From contig UBPA01000014.1 of NCBI GenBank assembly GCA_900467185.1, positions 248,001-312,000 of the forward strand: DNA of 64,000 bases, given 5' to 3'. Source of the DNA: Hyphomicrobiales bacterium. Its GTDB lineage: Bacteria > Pseudomonadota > Alphaproteobacteria > Rhizobiales > Rhizobiaceae. The notes below the pieces were generated by a model. That model saw only the letters and a list, made by a program, of their open reading frames with translations. It ran no database searches and was not told where the DNA came from. A program made the translations under genes and the position numbers. Shown here piece by piece: positions 8,892 through 17,839 of the stretch (within the stretch, counting starts at the first letter, position 1; each line of letters begins with the position of its first letter).

Positions 8892-10976
8892 TTATTGGCG
8901 CGGCAGCGCCATACTCCATCGATCGGTGGAAGGCTGCGAGGTTTCGCTACGCGACCTGGCGATCATGGCCATCGCGTCTTTGAAAACCGGCGCAAGATAG
9001 TTTGCCCCTGTGAGCGTGAGATGATCGCTGTCGCGGTAGAGGATGCCGGCACGAGAGACCGGATGGCATCGCGTCGTATCGCAGAGCGCGGTTAACGGAT
9101 CAACGGTCGTGGCGCCGGTTTCCCGAGCAACAGTGAACAGCGTGTCGCGGGCGAGTTTCTGCCGCTGCATCGTGTAGCCAAGCGGCAGGCCCAGATCCTC
9201 ATTCTCTCCCGTCATCTTCGCCCGTGCCAGCGCCTCCGGCACCTTCACGCCCATTTCCGGCACGTCCTGCACGAGAACGACGCGGGTTCCCTGTTTTGCA
9301 AACGCCCCGATGGTCGCCTTCAGGCTGTCGCGCACCGGTGCGGACCAGTCGGGCAGAACGAGCGCTTCGGACGTGTTGAAGAACACGCCCTCTCCCGGCA
9401 GCTCGGCGCGGTGGACATATTTCGGCCAGTAACCGACCATGAAGACATAGGGGATCTTCTGCCGCTCGATCAGATTAACGGCTGCCGCCAGCGTTTCGCG
9501 GCAGCGGGTAACGATATGCTCCGGCCCGAACACGGCGTCGGGGATCGGCGGGCAGGATGCGCGCGCGACGAAGAGACCCGAGACACCGGCATCGCGCGCC
9601 GCGGCGTCGATCGCCGGCGCCATCGCCGCCGCATGGGAATCCCCCCAGACGATAAAGCGAGGCGCCCCGGCCGCAGGATCGCCCATCGGGCAGACGGCAC
9701 CATCTCGGATGGATTGCGCCTGCAATCCCTCGCCATTGGTATCGGTGAAGCACTTCGGCGAGAAGAACGGGCTTTGGTCATAGGTTGCGGCATAGACGGC
9801 GTAGACGTCGTCCGGCAGACGCTGCGGCAGCCCGTCATATCGCGTGACGGCAAAACCGAACGCCGCCGCCGCGGCCATCGAGCCCGCCATCAACGATAGA
9901 ACGAGCCGACGTGACCGGAAGGCGGCGGCGTAGCGGGCGGGCTGCTCGATAAAGCGCCATGACAGGATGGCACAGACGAAGGACAGGGCGATGACGATGA
10001 GGGTATCGGCCAGCGTCAGACCATGCCCGGTCTCGTACCGGTAGAAGACGATGACCGGCCAGTGCCAGAGATAGAGCGAGTAGGAGATGCGGCCGATGAA
10101 AACCGACACGCCATTCGTCAGCAAACGGGCGGGAAACCGGCTTTGCGAACCTGCATGGACGACGAGGGCCGCGCCGAGCACGGGAACGGCGGCAAAAGGT
10201 CCGGGAAACGGCGTGGAATCGGAATAGAGAAAGATCGCGGCGAGAATGGCGGCAAGCCCGACGGTGCCGAGCGTGGCGGACATTCCCGCGCTGTAGTTCG
10301 GCCGTGGAGCGAAGGCGACCAACGCACCGATCAGCAATTCCCAGACGCGGAAATGCAGGAGGAAGAAGGCTTTTTCGGGCGAATGGCCGGTCGCCCACAG
10401 GCAGGCCACGAACGAGACCAGGATGAGGCCGCCGGTGATGTGGAGGATGAACCGGCGGGCGAAGGTGAAGGCGAGAAACAGCGAGATCGGGAAGAGGATG
10501 TAGAACTGCTCCTCCATGGACAGCGACCATGTGTGCAGCAACGGCTTCATCTCGGCGGAGATATCGAAATAGCCACTCTCCTGCCGGAAGAGAATATTGG
10601 CCGTGAAGAGAGCGGCGGCCCGCACGCTGTCGCCGAAATAGCGGAATTCCTCCGGCATCAGCCGGAACCAGGCGACGACGGATGTAACGGCCATCATCGT
10701 GAACAGGGCCGGAAGAATCCGCCGGATGCGGCGAATGTAGAAGGCGGGGAAGGAGAAGGTGCCTGCGACGAGATCGGACAGGATGATTCTCGCCATGAAG
10801 TAACCGGAGAGGACGAAGAACACGTCCACCCCGACGAAGCCGCCGCGGAAGACGGACACATCGGCGTGGAAGAACAGAACGGGCAGGATAGCGAGCGCGC
10901 GCAGGCCGTCGAGGTCGGGACGATAGTCGAGATGCCTGGTACTCATTACACGTTCCGATCCGACCGACGCGGTCAT
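8892..10976 (-). CDS. OafA/YrhL-type membrane acyltransferase with SGNH domain
   Basis: A 694-residue inner-membrane protein predicted to O-acetylate a surface glycan. The N-terminal acyltransferase-3 domain (about 10-380) has some ten hydrophobic helices. It begins with YRPDLDGLRALAILPVLFFH, the family's conserved entry, and includes VDVFFVLSGYF and the arginine-rich FYIRRIRRILPA. The C-terminal periplasmic SGNH hydrolase-like domain (about 430-690) has GDSHAAAM with the catalytic serine and DSDHLTLTG with the Asp/His pair. ATG 10976 has AGGGA upstream; ATG 10946 is an alternative nearer the conserved region. It lies next to the glycan cluster that begins at 11271 on the other strand, so its target may be that glycan. 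The donor is presumably acetyl-CoA. Confidence 0.88.
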   Translation of the reverse strand: MTASVGSERVMSTRHLDYRPDLDGLRALAILPVLFFHADVSVFRGGFVGVDVFFVLSGYFMARIILSDLVAGTFSFPAFYIRRIRRILPALFTMMAVTSVVAWFRLMPEEFRYFGDSVRAAALFTANILFRQESGYFDISAEMKPLLHTWSLSMEEQFYILFPISLFLAFTFARRFILHITGGLILVSFVACLWATGHSPEKAFFLLHFRVWELLIGALVAFAPRPNYSAGMSATLGTVGLAAILAAIFLYSDSTPFPGPFAAVPVLGAALVVHAGSQSRFPARLLTNGVSVFIGRISYSLYLWHWPVIVFYRYETGHGLTLADTLIVIALSFVCAILSWRFIEQPARYAAAFRSRRLVLSLMAGSMAAAAAFGFAVTRYDGLPQRLPDDVYAVYAATYDQSPFFSPKCFTDTNGEGLQAQSIRDGAVCPMGDPAAGAPRFIVWGDSHAAAMAPAIDAAARDAGVSGLFVARASCPPIPDAVFGPEHIVTRCRETLAAAVNLIERQKIPYVFMVGYWPKYVHRAELPGEGVFFNTSEALVLPDWSAPVRDSLKATIGAFAKQGTRVVLVQDVPEMGVKVPEALARAKMTGENEDLGLPLGYTMQRQKLARDTLFTVARETGATTVDPLTALCDTTRCHPVSRAGILYRDSDHLTLTGANYLAPVFKDAMAMIARSRSETSQPSTDRWSMALPRQ

Positions 10977-11270
10977 GGTCTTGTCCCTTGTCGCGCCGTC
11001 CGCGCTTCCTGCACGAAACGACGAGAGAAACCGGCCCTTACCGAGCCGATCGTCATCTTTCGAGCCGCCCCATAGCGGCCCCGGCACTTTTCTGTCGATC
11101 CCTGCTTACAAAAAACAGCCTGACCTCCGGCTCTGTCCAAGGCGCATCCGTGTGCTATGTTCCCTCGCCATAACGGATGCCGACGGACGTTCCCGCAGAG
11201 GGAAGAGCGGCAAAATGAGACTTTATCGTGGTGCGGCTCGAACGGACCACGGCTTCCCGGGTAAGGCACG

Positions 11271-11960
11271 ATGGACACCGAACAGCTGCAGGCACTGAAA
11301 GAAACCCATCGTCGCTGGCTCGCAAAGCTCAAAATTCTCGACAAGCCCTGGCTGGTTCTCGGATCCGCGCCCAATCCAACGCTTCCGCAAGACATCGTCG
11401 CGCAGTGTGCCCGCATGGACGTGAACAATGCGGGCAAGACGGCAAACATGCTCGGGCTCCCCGCGGCGGACGTCACCTTCCGCAAGCGCAAGAAGTCCTG
11501 GGAGGAGCATCCCGACGTGCGCACGCGCGGCCTTTTGTGGCTGCACACGCGCCCGCTCTGGGTCATGCGCCTCAAATTGCTGATGAAACCCAGCGTCCGC
11601 TACCGCAGCCTGATGCGGGCGACCAAGGAGGAGCGCGAGGCGATCGTCGAGCATATGTGCGGCGGCCTGCCGGCGGATATCGGCGAAACCGGCCATGTGA
11701 CGAACGGCGTCGCAGCCCTCTGCTACGCGCTTTTTGTGGGCGCGCCCTCCGTGACGCTCGCCGGTTTCTCGCTCACGGTCATGGGGCATTCCTACAACGA
11801 GAAAGGCAGCACGCGGCGCCAGATCGCCGAAGACGCCTATGTTCTGTCGAAACTTCGCGACCGTCCCAATGTCTTCACGACGGAACAGGGCCTGTCGGCA
11901 TCCACCGGCATCCGCCACGTGTCCCGCCTCGAGGACATCCTCGGGACCACCCGACGCTGA
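11271..11960 (+). CDS. putative glycan transferase of a GT42/GT29-like Rossmann type
   Basis: A 229-residue protein with no clear assigned family in my reading. It begins its folded part with DKPWLVLGSAPNP (strand-loop, residues about 23-35), continues MDVNNAGKTANMLGLPAADVTF, and has a second block TNGVAALCYALFVGAPSVTL-AGFSLT-MGHSYN (about 142-180). Strand plus GS/GN-P loop, an N residue, then NG/SG helix, G-x-x-x-(I/V) strand and HSY is the outline of bacterial sialyltransferase-like GT42 proteins. The protein at 16909 shares the same blocks, so they are paralogues. First gene of the glycan cluster, plus strand. Enzymatic role is inference; catalytic residues are not established. Confidence 0.55.
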   Translation: MDTEQLQALKETHRRWLAKLKILDKPWLVLGSAPNPTLPQDIVAQCARMDVNNAGKTANMLGLPAADVTFRKRKKSWEEHPDVRTRGLLWLHTRPLWVMRLKLLMKPSVRYRSLMRATKEEREAIVEHMCGGLPADIGETGHVTNGVAALCYALFVGAPSVTLAGFSLTVMGHSYNEKGSTRRQIAEDAYVLSKLRDRPNVFTTEQGLSASTGIRHVSRLEDILGTTRR

Positions 11961-12190
11961 CAGTTCATAGTCGCTGACCGGTAGGCTTTGCTGTCGAAGA
12001 CCGTCACAGGGTTGCGACTTAACAAAGCCGCTGCTATCCCATCCCGATAGACAAGACGAACCGTGCCGCCCGGCGAAACCCCAGAAGGGGACCGACGGTG
12101 TGCAGGGGAATACGCCGCAGGGTCGCCGGCATCGTCCGGGCGCCACGTCCTGCAGCGTGATGGGAAACCCACCTGAGGAATGAGAGAGAT

Positions 12191-12874
12191 ATGACCGAAA
12201 TTGCCAATGTCTTCATCGGTTTCGACACCAAGGAAGTTGCCGCGTATCACGTGCTTTGCCAGAGCATTCTGGAGAAGAGCTCGATCCCCGTCGCATTCAC
12301 GCCGATCGTGCTGAGCAATGTCGGCAACATTTTCACACGTGAGCGCAACGCGCTGCAATCGACCGAATTCTCGTTTTCGCGCTTCCTCGTACCGTACCTC
12401 AGCAATTTCGAAGGTTGGTCGCTCTTTGCCGATTGCGACATGCTGATGCGCACCGACATCGCCAAGCTGTGGGAACTGAAAGACGACCGTTACGCGGCCA
12501 TGTGCGTCAAGCACGACTACGTGCCTAAGGTCGAGACGAAGTTCCTCGGTCAGGTCCAGACGAAATACGAAAAGAAGAACTGGTCGAGCGTCATCCTGTT
12601 CAACAACGCCAAGTGCCGCAAACTGGATCTCGACTACGTCAACACGGCGACGGGGCTGGAGCTGCACCAGTTCAAGTGGCTGGACTCCGAAGAGCTCATC
12701 GGCGAACTGCCGCCGGCCTGGAACTGGCTGGTCAACGAGTACGAGCACAGCGACGATGCCTCCCTCGTCCACTTCACCGATGGTGGCCCCTACTTCGAGG
12801 AATACAAGAACGACGATTACGCGGAAGAGTGGTTCGCGACACGCGAACGCATGCTTCACGTCCAGCAGCGTTGA
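12191..12874 (+). CDS. GT8-like glycosyltransferase
   Basis: A 227-residue cytoplasmic glycosyltransferase, predicted to use a nucleotide sugar. It opens with NVFIGFDTKEVAAYHVLCQS, the usual first strand of this GT8-like group. LFADCDMLMRTDI (about 78-90) carries the Asp-Cys-Asp metal-binding DXD motif, WSSVILFNNAKC is the product-side strand, and NWLVNEY and LVHFTDGGPYFEEYK complete the fold. A good ribosome-binding region (GAGGAATGAGAGAG) precedes ATG 12191. It is on the same strand as its neighbours at 11271 and 13047, with gaps of 230 and 172 bases. The acceptor is probably a lipopolysaccharide or other envelope glycan. Confidence 0.82.
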   Translation: MTEIANVFIGFDTKEVAAYHVLCQSILEKSSIPVAFTPIVLSNVGNIFTRERNALQSTEFSFSRFLVPYLSNFEGWSLFADCDMLMRTDIAKLWELKDDRYAAMCVKHDYVPKVETKFLGQVQTKYEKKNWSSVILFNNAKCRKLDLDYVNTATGLELHQFKWLDSEELIGELPPAWNWLVNEYEHSDDASLVHFTDGGPYFEEYKNDDYAEEWFATRERMLHVQQR

Positions 12875-12882
12875 TCCCTTCA

Positions 12883-12912
12883 TCCGGCAGGCCGCGCGCG
12901 TGGCCTGCCGGA
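12883..12912 (+). terminator. Hairpin between two glycosyltransferase genes
   Basis: A perfect 11-bp inverted repeat (TCCGGCAGGCC 12883-12893, GGCCTGCCGGA 12902-12912) with an 8-nt loop starts 9 bases after the stop at 12874. It lacks a U-tract. It separates the two same-strand transferase genes into distinct or attenuated transcripts. Confidence 0.6.
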
Positions 12913-13046
12913 CCCGCCATCGGCCGCAATGACGGTCATTTCCGCACCCCCCTTAAAGATAGGCCGCGATTGCTGTAGGGAGTGGCGCATGAGCCGCTCG
13001 ACGGACGCAAGGTCGCAGCGCTGCAGGGTCCGCAAGGGGTCGAAAT

Positions 13047-13886
13047 ATGACATCGAAAGTTCTGGAAGCCAGCGGTGGCGTGAAGCAGATCATCTGCATC
13101 AATTGGGGCACGAAATACGGCCCGCCCTTCATCAACCGGCTCTATGCCATGGTGGAGCGCAACATCACCCCGCCCTTCACCTTCACCTGTTTCACCGACA
13201 GCCGTGACGGCATCCGCCCGGAGGTCGCCTGCGAGGATCTTCCCGAGCTCGACGTCGTCATGCCTGTCAATTCGCGCGGGATCTGGCCGAAGGCGCGGCT
13301 GTGGAGCAAGACGCTCGGCACCCTCAAGGGCGCTGTGCTGTTCCTCGATCTCGATCTCGTCATCGTGTCGTCGCTCGACGATTTCTTCACGGTCGGAGGA
13401 CCCGACGATATCGTGATGGCGAAGAACCAGACCACGCCCTTCGAGCGGCTGGGACAGACGTCCCTGTTTCGCTATCCCGTCGGCAAGCTGTTGCCGATCC
13501 AGGAGACGTTTCGCGCCAACCCGCAGAAGGTGGCCGACGAATATCGTTACGAACAGCGCTTCGTCACCAAGAACGCGCCCGGCGGCGTCAAATTTTTCCC
13601 GAGACGCTGGGTGCTGCATTTCCGCCAGGATTGCCGGCGACCATTTCCGCTGAATTATATCCTGCCGCCGAAACTGCCGACATCGGCCCGCGTCGTGATC
13701 TTTCCGCGCGGCCTTCTTCCCCAGCACGCGTTCGAAGGCAAATATGGGGAAAAGCAGCCGAAGATGAAGCCGGCCGCCTATTTCAAGGCAGTGGTGACGG
13801 GCAAGATACGCCGACACTCCCTTTTCAGCGACTTGCGGCACTACATCAAGCCCGCCCTGTGGGTTGGCGACCATTGGCGGGAATAG
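13047..13886 (+). CDS. GT8-like glycosyltransferase, second copy type
   Basis: A 279-residue glycosyltransferase of a group common in rhizobial polysaccharide regions. After KQIICINWGTKYGPPFINRL it has the strand AVLFLDLDLVIVSSLDDFF (about 107-125), in which DLD is the metal/nucleotide-sugar DXD motif. HFRQDCRRPFPLNYI (about 190-205) is another conserved patch. It is only distantly similar to the protein at 12191. AAGGGG lies 7 bases before ATG 13047. The downstream gene converges on it. Likely role: adding one sugar to an envelope glycan in the cytoplasm. Confidence 0.8.
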   Translation: MTSKVLEASGGVKQIICINWGTKYGPPFINRLYAMVERNITPPFTFTCFTDSRDGIRPEVACEDLPELDVVMPVNSRGIWPKARLWSKTLGTLKGAVLFLDLDLVIVSSLDDFFTVGGPDDIVMAKNQTTPFERLGQTSLFRYPVGKLLPIQETFRANPQKVADEYRYEQRFVTKNAPGGVKFFPRRWVLHFRQDCRRPFPLNYILPPKLPTSARVVIFPRGLLPQHAFEGKYGEKQPKMKPAAYFKAVVTGKIRRHSLFSDLRHYIKPALWVGDHWRE

Positions 13887-13919
13887 GCATCCCGCCGCAG
13901 AGCTTGAAACCGCGACCCT

Positions 13920-14936
13920 TCAGATCGTCCGCTTTACGCTGACGCCCGGACGGCGCGCGCCATGGGTCTGCCGGTCTGACAGGGCCTCGGCCACGATGCC
14001 GCCAATGCGCTTCGTCTCGTTCAGCGGCTCGTAGGCATAGGGGGCGAGATCGCCTGCAAAGGCCCTGGTCAGCATCAGGGTCTCGCGAAGGTCGCGATGA
14101 TAGGTCTCGAATTTCGAGAGCCGCTCGCCGGGAACGGGCGTGAGATCGAGCGTATAGACGGGCTTTCCCGTCACCAGCGCCTCGCAGGGCATGGTGATCG
14201 AATCCTTGCCGATCAGGAACGCGTCCGCAGCGGCCATGAAGGCAAGGTAAGGATTGTCCCCCGTCCGGTCCCAGACCGTGACGTTCGCGGAGCGGAGCCT
14301 CAAAGCCGCCTGCAGCGTCTCGTCGCTCGATCGTCGCGAGACGGAGATCACGATCTTCCAACCCGCAGCCTCCAGACCCCGCACGGCCTCTCCGATCGCC
14401 AGGTGGCATCGGTCGTCATAGAGATAGGCGCCGTTGGAGCCACCGAGAAAGACGGCGGCGACCCGATCGTTGGGTTCGGCGTACCTCGCCCTGCTCCCGG
14501 CATGCTCTGCCAGTCTCTCGGGCGTGATCTGATGCGGAACGCCGACCATCTTGTGCACATGGTCGATGCCGTCGAGTTCCGGGACCCAGTCGTGGCGCGA
14601 GACGAAGACGAGATCGTAACCATCGACGCGCGGGCGCTGCAGATGTACGGCGAACGGCCGGCCGCCAAAGGCACTCTTGATGGCGAGCACGGGCTCTTCC
14701 GCCCGAAAGCCGCAGGATACTATGAAGGCAGGCTCGCTCTCTCGCACCGAGAAGAGGCGCGGGCGAAACCACTTACGCCAGCCGCGCGGTCGCGTCACGA
14801 TCTTGACCACGGGATCGGGGTCGATCTCCTTCGCGATGCCGAGGCACTGCGTCAGCGTCCCCGCCTTCTCCTCCGTGACGGCCCAGGCCTTGGGCACGCC
14901 TTGCGCATTTCGGGCGCGATCGGGATGCTCGCTCAT
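13920..14936 (-). CDS. ELM1-family (DUF1022) protein, putative nucleoside-diphosphate-sugar epimerase/transferase-like
   Basis: A 338-residue protein of the family named for plant mitochondrial fission protein ELM1, also frequent in alphaproteobacteria. KAWAVTEEKAGTLTQCLGIA near the start is the hallmark. It continues with a GT-B-like two-lobe pattern: VFVSRHDWVPELDG, VAAVFLGGSNGAYLYD (about 160-175, the start of the second Rossmann lobe), and a C-lobe site with GKDSITMPCEALVTGKPVYT (about 255-275), resembling the sugar-nucleotide site of GT-B enzymes. Bacterial function is not established. It overlaps the next gene on the minus strand by 4 bases (14933-14936), so the two are coupled. Glycan-cluster context supports a glycosyltransferase-type role. 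Confidence 0.82.
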   Translation of the reverse strand: MSEHPDRARNAQGVPKAWAVTEEKAGTLTQCLGIAKEIDPDPVVKIVTRPRGWRKWFRPRLFSVRESEPAFIVSCGFRAEEPVLAIKSAFGGRPFAVHLQRPRVDGYDLVFVSRHDWVPELDGIDHVHKMVGVPHQITPERLAEHAGSRARYAEPNDRVAAVFLGGSNGAYLYDDRCHLAIGEAVRGLEAAGWKIVISVSRRSSDETLQAALRLRSANVTVWDRTGDNPYLAFMAAADAFLIGKDSITMPCEALVTGKPVYTLDLTPVPGERLSKFETYHRDLRETLMLTRAFAGDLAPYAYEPLNETKRIGGIVAEALSDRQTHGARRPGVSVKRTI

Positions 14937-15877
14937 GCGTCTGCTCCGCCGATCGGGGTCGCAGACGGCCCGAGATCGATCCTGTTCTGCTCGACGAAGG
15001 CGACCATGCTGCGGTCCTCGATCACATCGCCCTCGATGTAGCGCGCGGTCTGCGCGACCTTGCGGATATATTTCTCCGTGGTGTCGTCGAACGACCAGCC
15101 GCGCGCCACCTTCTCGGCAAGCTCCGCCTCCGACTTCAGATAATAGTGGTTGAGCTGCAGGTAGTCCGCCGAATAGAAGGCCTCCGCCTTTCGGTCCCGC
15201 ACGGAGGAGACCAATCCGGCATCATTGGCTGTCCGGTCGCCGAACTCCTTCGTCCGAAAGCGGTGGACGCCGACACCCGTCACCCGCGTCGGATCGACGA
15301 TGCATTTGAAATTGCTGGCATTCGCGTCTTGCCGCTCCGGGTGCGCAACCCGCGCCGTGTAGCTGAGGCAAACCGGCCTGTTGGGCCTCGCCCGGTGCCC
15401 GCCATGCCCGAACATATGCCAGGGCAGCGAGATATTCGGAAAACCCTTGGCATGCCGCAACGCGTCTTCGAGCGTCTTGTCCCGCCGCGGCAGGAGAAAT
15501 TCATCAACATCGATAAAGGCCATCCAGTCGTAGCGCCCGCCGAAGTTGAGCAGGGCATGGGCGAAGGCGATGGCCTGGCCGTTGAGCACCACCGACGTCC
15601 CCTCGTCGCGCATGCGCATGATCCAGGGAACGATCGTCAGCACCTTTGCAGGCAAGAGCGCGCGGAGGATGTCCATCGTCCCGTCCGTCGAGCCGTCGTC
15701 GTAAATGTGGAAATGCCGCACGCCGATCGCCCTGTGGAAACGGACCCACTCCTCGATATAGGGTGCCTCGTTCTTGACGCAGGCCATGATGGCGATCCCG
15801 TGCCGATCGGCTTGCGGCACCGGCGGCACGATGACGAGTTCCCGTGTGAAACTCCGTTTGCTCTTCCATCCGAACAT
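14933..15877 (-). CDS. GT92/GT2-like glycosyltransferase
   Basis: A 314-residue glycosyltransferase of the Glyco_tranf_2_4/GT92 type. The sequence IAIMACVKNEAPYIEEWVRF (about 30-50) is the nucleotide-binding start. FHIYDDGSTDGT has the first acidic pair, and WMAFIDVDEFLLP (about 118-130) carries the DVD metal motif that defines the group. HFYYLKSEAEL-type residues (LNHYYLKSEAEL) near 250 are also conserved. ATG 15877 is preferred to 15934 because the extra residues are not family-like; no strong ribosome-binding site is visible for either. It is upstream of, and translationally coupled to, the ELM1 gene. It is divergent from the gene at 16026, and the 148 bases between should hold both promoters. 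Confidence 0.83.
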   Translation of the reverse strand: MFGWKSKRSFTRELVIVPPVPQADRHGIAIMACVKNEAPYIEEWVRFHRAIGVRHFHIYDDGSTDGTMDILRALLPAKVLTIVPWIMRMRDEGTSVVLNGQAIAFAHALLNFGGRYDWMAFIDVDEFLLPRRDKTLEDALRHAKGFPNISLPWHMFGHGGHRARPNRPVCLSYTARVAHPERQDANASNFKCIVDPTRVTGVGVHRFRTKEFGDRTANDAGLVSSVRDRKAEAFYSADYLQLNHYYLKSEAELAEKVARGWSFDDTTEKYIRKVAQTARYIEGDVIEDRSMVAFVEQNRIDLGPSATPIGGADA

Positions 15878-16025
15878 ATTGTAAGAACCCGACAACAACA
15901 GGACCGGGCCGAGACTTGCGCCGACCCCGTTCACATGGCCTTACTATCATCGCGGGCCGTAATTCAACAGCGTCCGTTCCGATGAACCATGTTTCACCGA
16001 ACATCGCCTGAAAGTGGCAGTTTTT

Positions 16026-16871
16026 ATGGATTTTCCCGGGGATCATGATGCAGGGTCTGTCGCCGCCACGACATCTGGCCTGAAATCCGAACAGGACTGG
16101 CGCGCGTTCTTCTCGCGGTTTCCGCGCATCATCCTGGTCGCCAACAGCGAACAGGTCGATGTGCCCGCGCTCAAGCGCGCCTATCCGGACGACTCTCTCT
16201 TCGTCTTCTTCAACAAGGCTTACAAAATTCTGCGGCAACCGTTCGCCGGTCATTCCATGCTCGTGTCGCGGGCACAGCCGCGTGGCGCGAACATCGTCTA
16301 TCGCGGCGAGGTCGATCAGGTCCTCGGGCTCTTCGCACCGTCGACGTTCTGCGGCATCGCCAACATTCGCCTTGCCGATACCGAAACGCCAAACACGCAG
16401 GCCGACTACGGTGGCGCCGCGACCGGTCATCTGGATCTCACGGAACTTTGCCGGGATATCTATCCCGCCGACAAGCTTCCCACCTCCGGCTTCGCGCTGG
16501 CTTACTGGCTGCTGGAACAACGCGTGCCGGTCGAGGTCGTGCTTGCGGGTTTTTCCGCCAAGAGAAGCGAGACATGGCGCGTCGTGGCGGTGCACGACTG
16601 GACATTCGAGCAGGTCTGCCTGAAGGTCTTTGCGCAGGCCGGCAAACTCTCGCTTCATGAGGCGGACCTCGCCAGCCCCTATGCGAAGCTCGCCGCGCGT
16701 TTTCCGGAGATCCCGCCCAGCGATATATCCTTCACGGTTGCCGACGTTCTGTCCCAACGCCTCGGGAATACCGATGCGCAGGTGGACAAGCTCATTTCCC
16801 TCACCGGTGTTTTGAAGTCGGCCGACCTGTTCCTGCGCAAACTCCGCCCCAGGTTCCTGAAGAAGCGATAA
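16026..16871 (+). CDS. putative glycan transferase, divergent GT42/GT29-like member
   Basis: A 281-residue protein not assigned to a known family by me. Its folded part opens with RIILVANSEQVDVPALKRAY (about 33-52) and FVFFNKAYKIL. Near 150-175 comes PTSGFALAYWLLEQ-VEVVLAGFSAKRS, followed by HDWTFEQ. The order strand-loop-N, then a T-S-G helix, then a G-F strand and an H near the end repeats the outline of the proteins at 11271 and 16909 and of bacterial sialyltransferase-like enzymes (the ITSG helix and H-x-x-x-E). An in-frame GTG at 16014 is an alternative start. Same strand as 16909 with a 37-base gap, so probably cotranscribed. Confidence 0.5.
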   Translation: MDFPGDHDAGSVAATTSGLKSEQDWRAFFSRFPRIILVANSEQVDVPALKRAYPDDSLFVFFNKAYKILRQPFAGHSMLVSRAQPRGANIVYRGEVDQVLGLFAPSTFCGIANIRLADTETPNTQADYGGAATGHLDLTELCRDIYPADKLPTSGFALAYWLLEQRVPVEVVLAGFSAKRSETWRVVAVHDWTFEQVCLKVFAQAGKLSLHEADLASPYAKLAARFPEIPPSDISFTVADVLSQRLGNTDAQVDKLISLTGVLKSADLFLRKLRPRFLKKR

Positions 16872-16908
16872 CGCATCTGTCCGTGGCCAGCAGCAGGAAG
16901 GCGCTCCG

Positions 16909-17670
16909 ATGACGAACGTAAGCAAGTGGCTGACCCAGACGCGCCAGCGGCTGCACAGATCGTTGAAGTACCGGCTGAACCGCCCCCTGCCGCCGGCCTG
17001 CACCCATGTCTTCAAGGGTCCGGTCGTCGTCGTCGGGTCCGCACCGGTCATCCACAGGCCGGAGGGGTGGAGCGCGGATTTCAGCGTCATCACGATCAAC
17101 GGGTCGCAATCGGCCATTCGTGCCTGGGGCGTCGATGTGCCCGATGTCTCCTTCATGATGTTCAATCAGGTCGAAGGCACCAACACCAACGCCGTGGAGG
17201 TGCGCCGCGTTTTGTCCGGGCAGCGGGTTCGCAGCCTCTACGTTCTGCTCTGGCGCAAGAACGCGCGGCAGCGTCTGGTGGATGGGCTGAAGGCTTTCGG
17301 CTACGGCTATGACGACCTCGTCATCGTCGATCGTTACGAACGCATGTCCCTGCTCGAGCACATGACCGGACGCAGGAACACCGAAGTGCGAACCGAGGAT
17401 AAATGCTCCAACGGGCTGAATGCCGTGCTGTTCGCGCTTTATCACGGCGCGCCGCAGGTCATCATCACGGGCATCAACCCGAACTCTACCGGGCATTCCT
17501 ACAACCAGACCGGTCTCGCCCGCGCGCATGTGCAGATGGACAAGACGATCATCGAGCAGCTGCTCGCAGAAGGTCGGCCGCTTTTCACCGCCGATCCGCA
17601 GGTGTCGCGCGATCTGAAGATCCCGCTTTGGACCGGCGAAACGGCTGCCCGCGCCTCGGCTCGAACATGA
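16909..17670 (+). CDS. putative glycan transferase paralogous to the gene at 11271
   Basis: A 253-residue protein with the blocks VVVVGSAPVI (about 39-48), FSVITINGSQSAI, GVDVPDVSFMMFNQ, CSNGLNAVLFALYHGAPQV (about 166-184), IITGINPN and TGHSYNQTGLAR (about 195-206). The GSAP loop, N, ADV/PDV-x-F strand, NG helix, GAP-x-V strand and GHSYN motif match the 11271 protein one for one, giving confident paralogy although overall identity is low. AGGAAGG precedes ATG 16909 at good spacing. The fold outline is that of GT42/GT29-type sialyltransferases; the sugar is unknown. It ends the glycan cluster, 170 bases before the ABC transporter genes. Confidence 0.58.
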   Translation: MTNVSKWLTQTRQRLHRSLKYRLNRPLPPACTHVFKGPVVVVGSAPVIHRPEGWSADFSVITINGSQSAIRAWGVDVPDVSFMMFNQVEGTNTNAVEVRRVLSGQRVRSLYVLLWRKNARQRLVDGLKAFGYGYDDLVIVDRYERMSLLEHMTGRRNTEVRTEDKCSNGLNAVLFALYHGAPQVIITGINPNSTGHSYNQTGLARAHVQMDKTIIEQLLAEGRPLFTADPQVSRDLKIPLWTGETAARASART

Positions 17671-17839
17671 TCAGCGCATCGACAAGACGAAAAACGTCAT
17701 GATACTTGATTGACGCGCTCATCTTTATCCTTTAGCAACTGCGCATCGATCATAAACAGCCAATTGGTCGGGGCGTGGCAGGGAGTGCATGCGGGAGGAA
17801 GGCGGCTAGAGCAACCGTTTTTCGAAGGAATTCATACCC

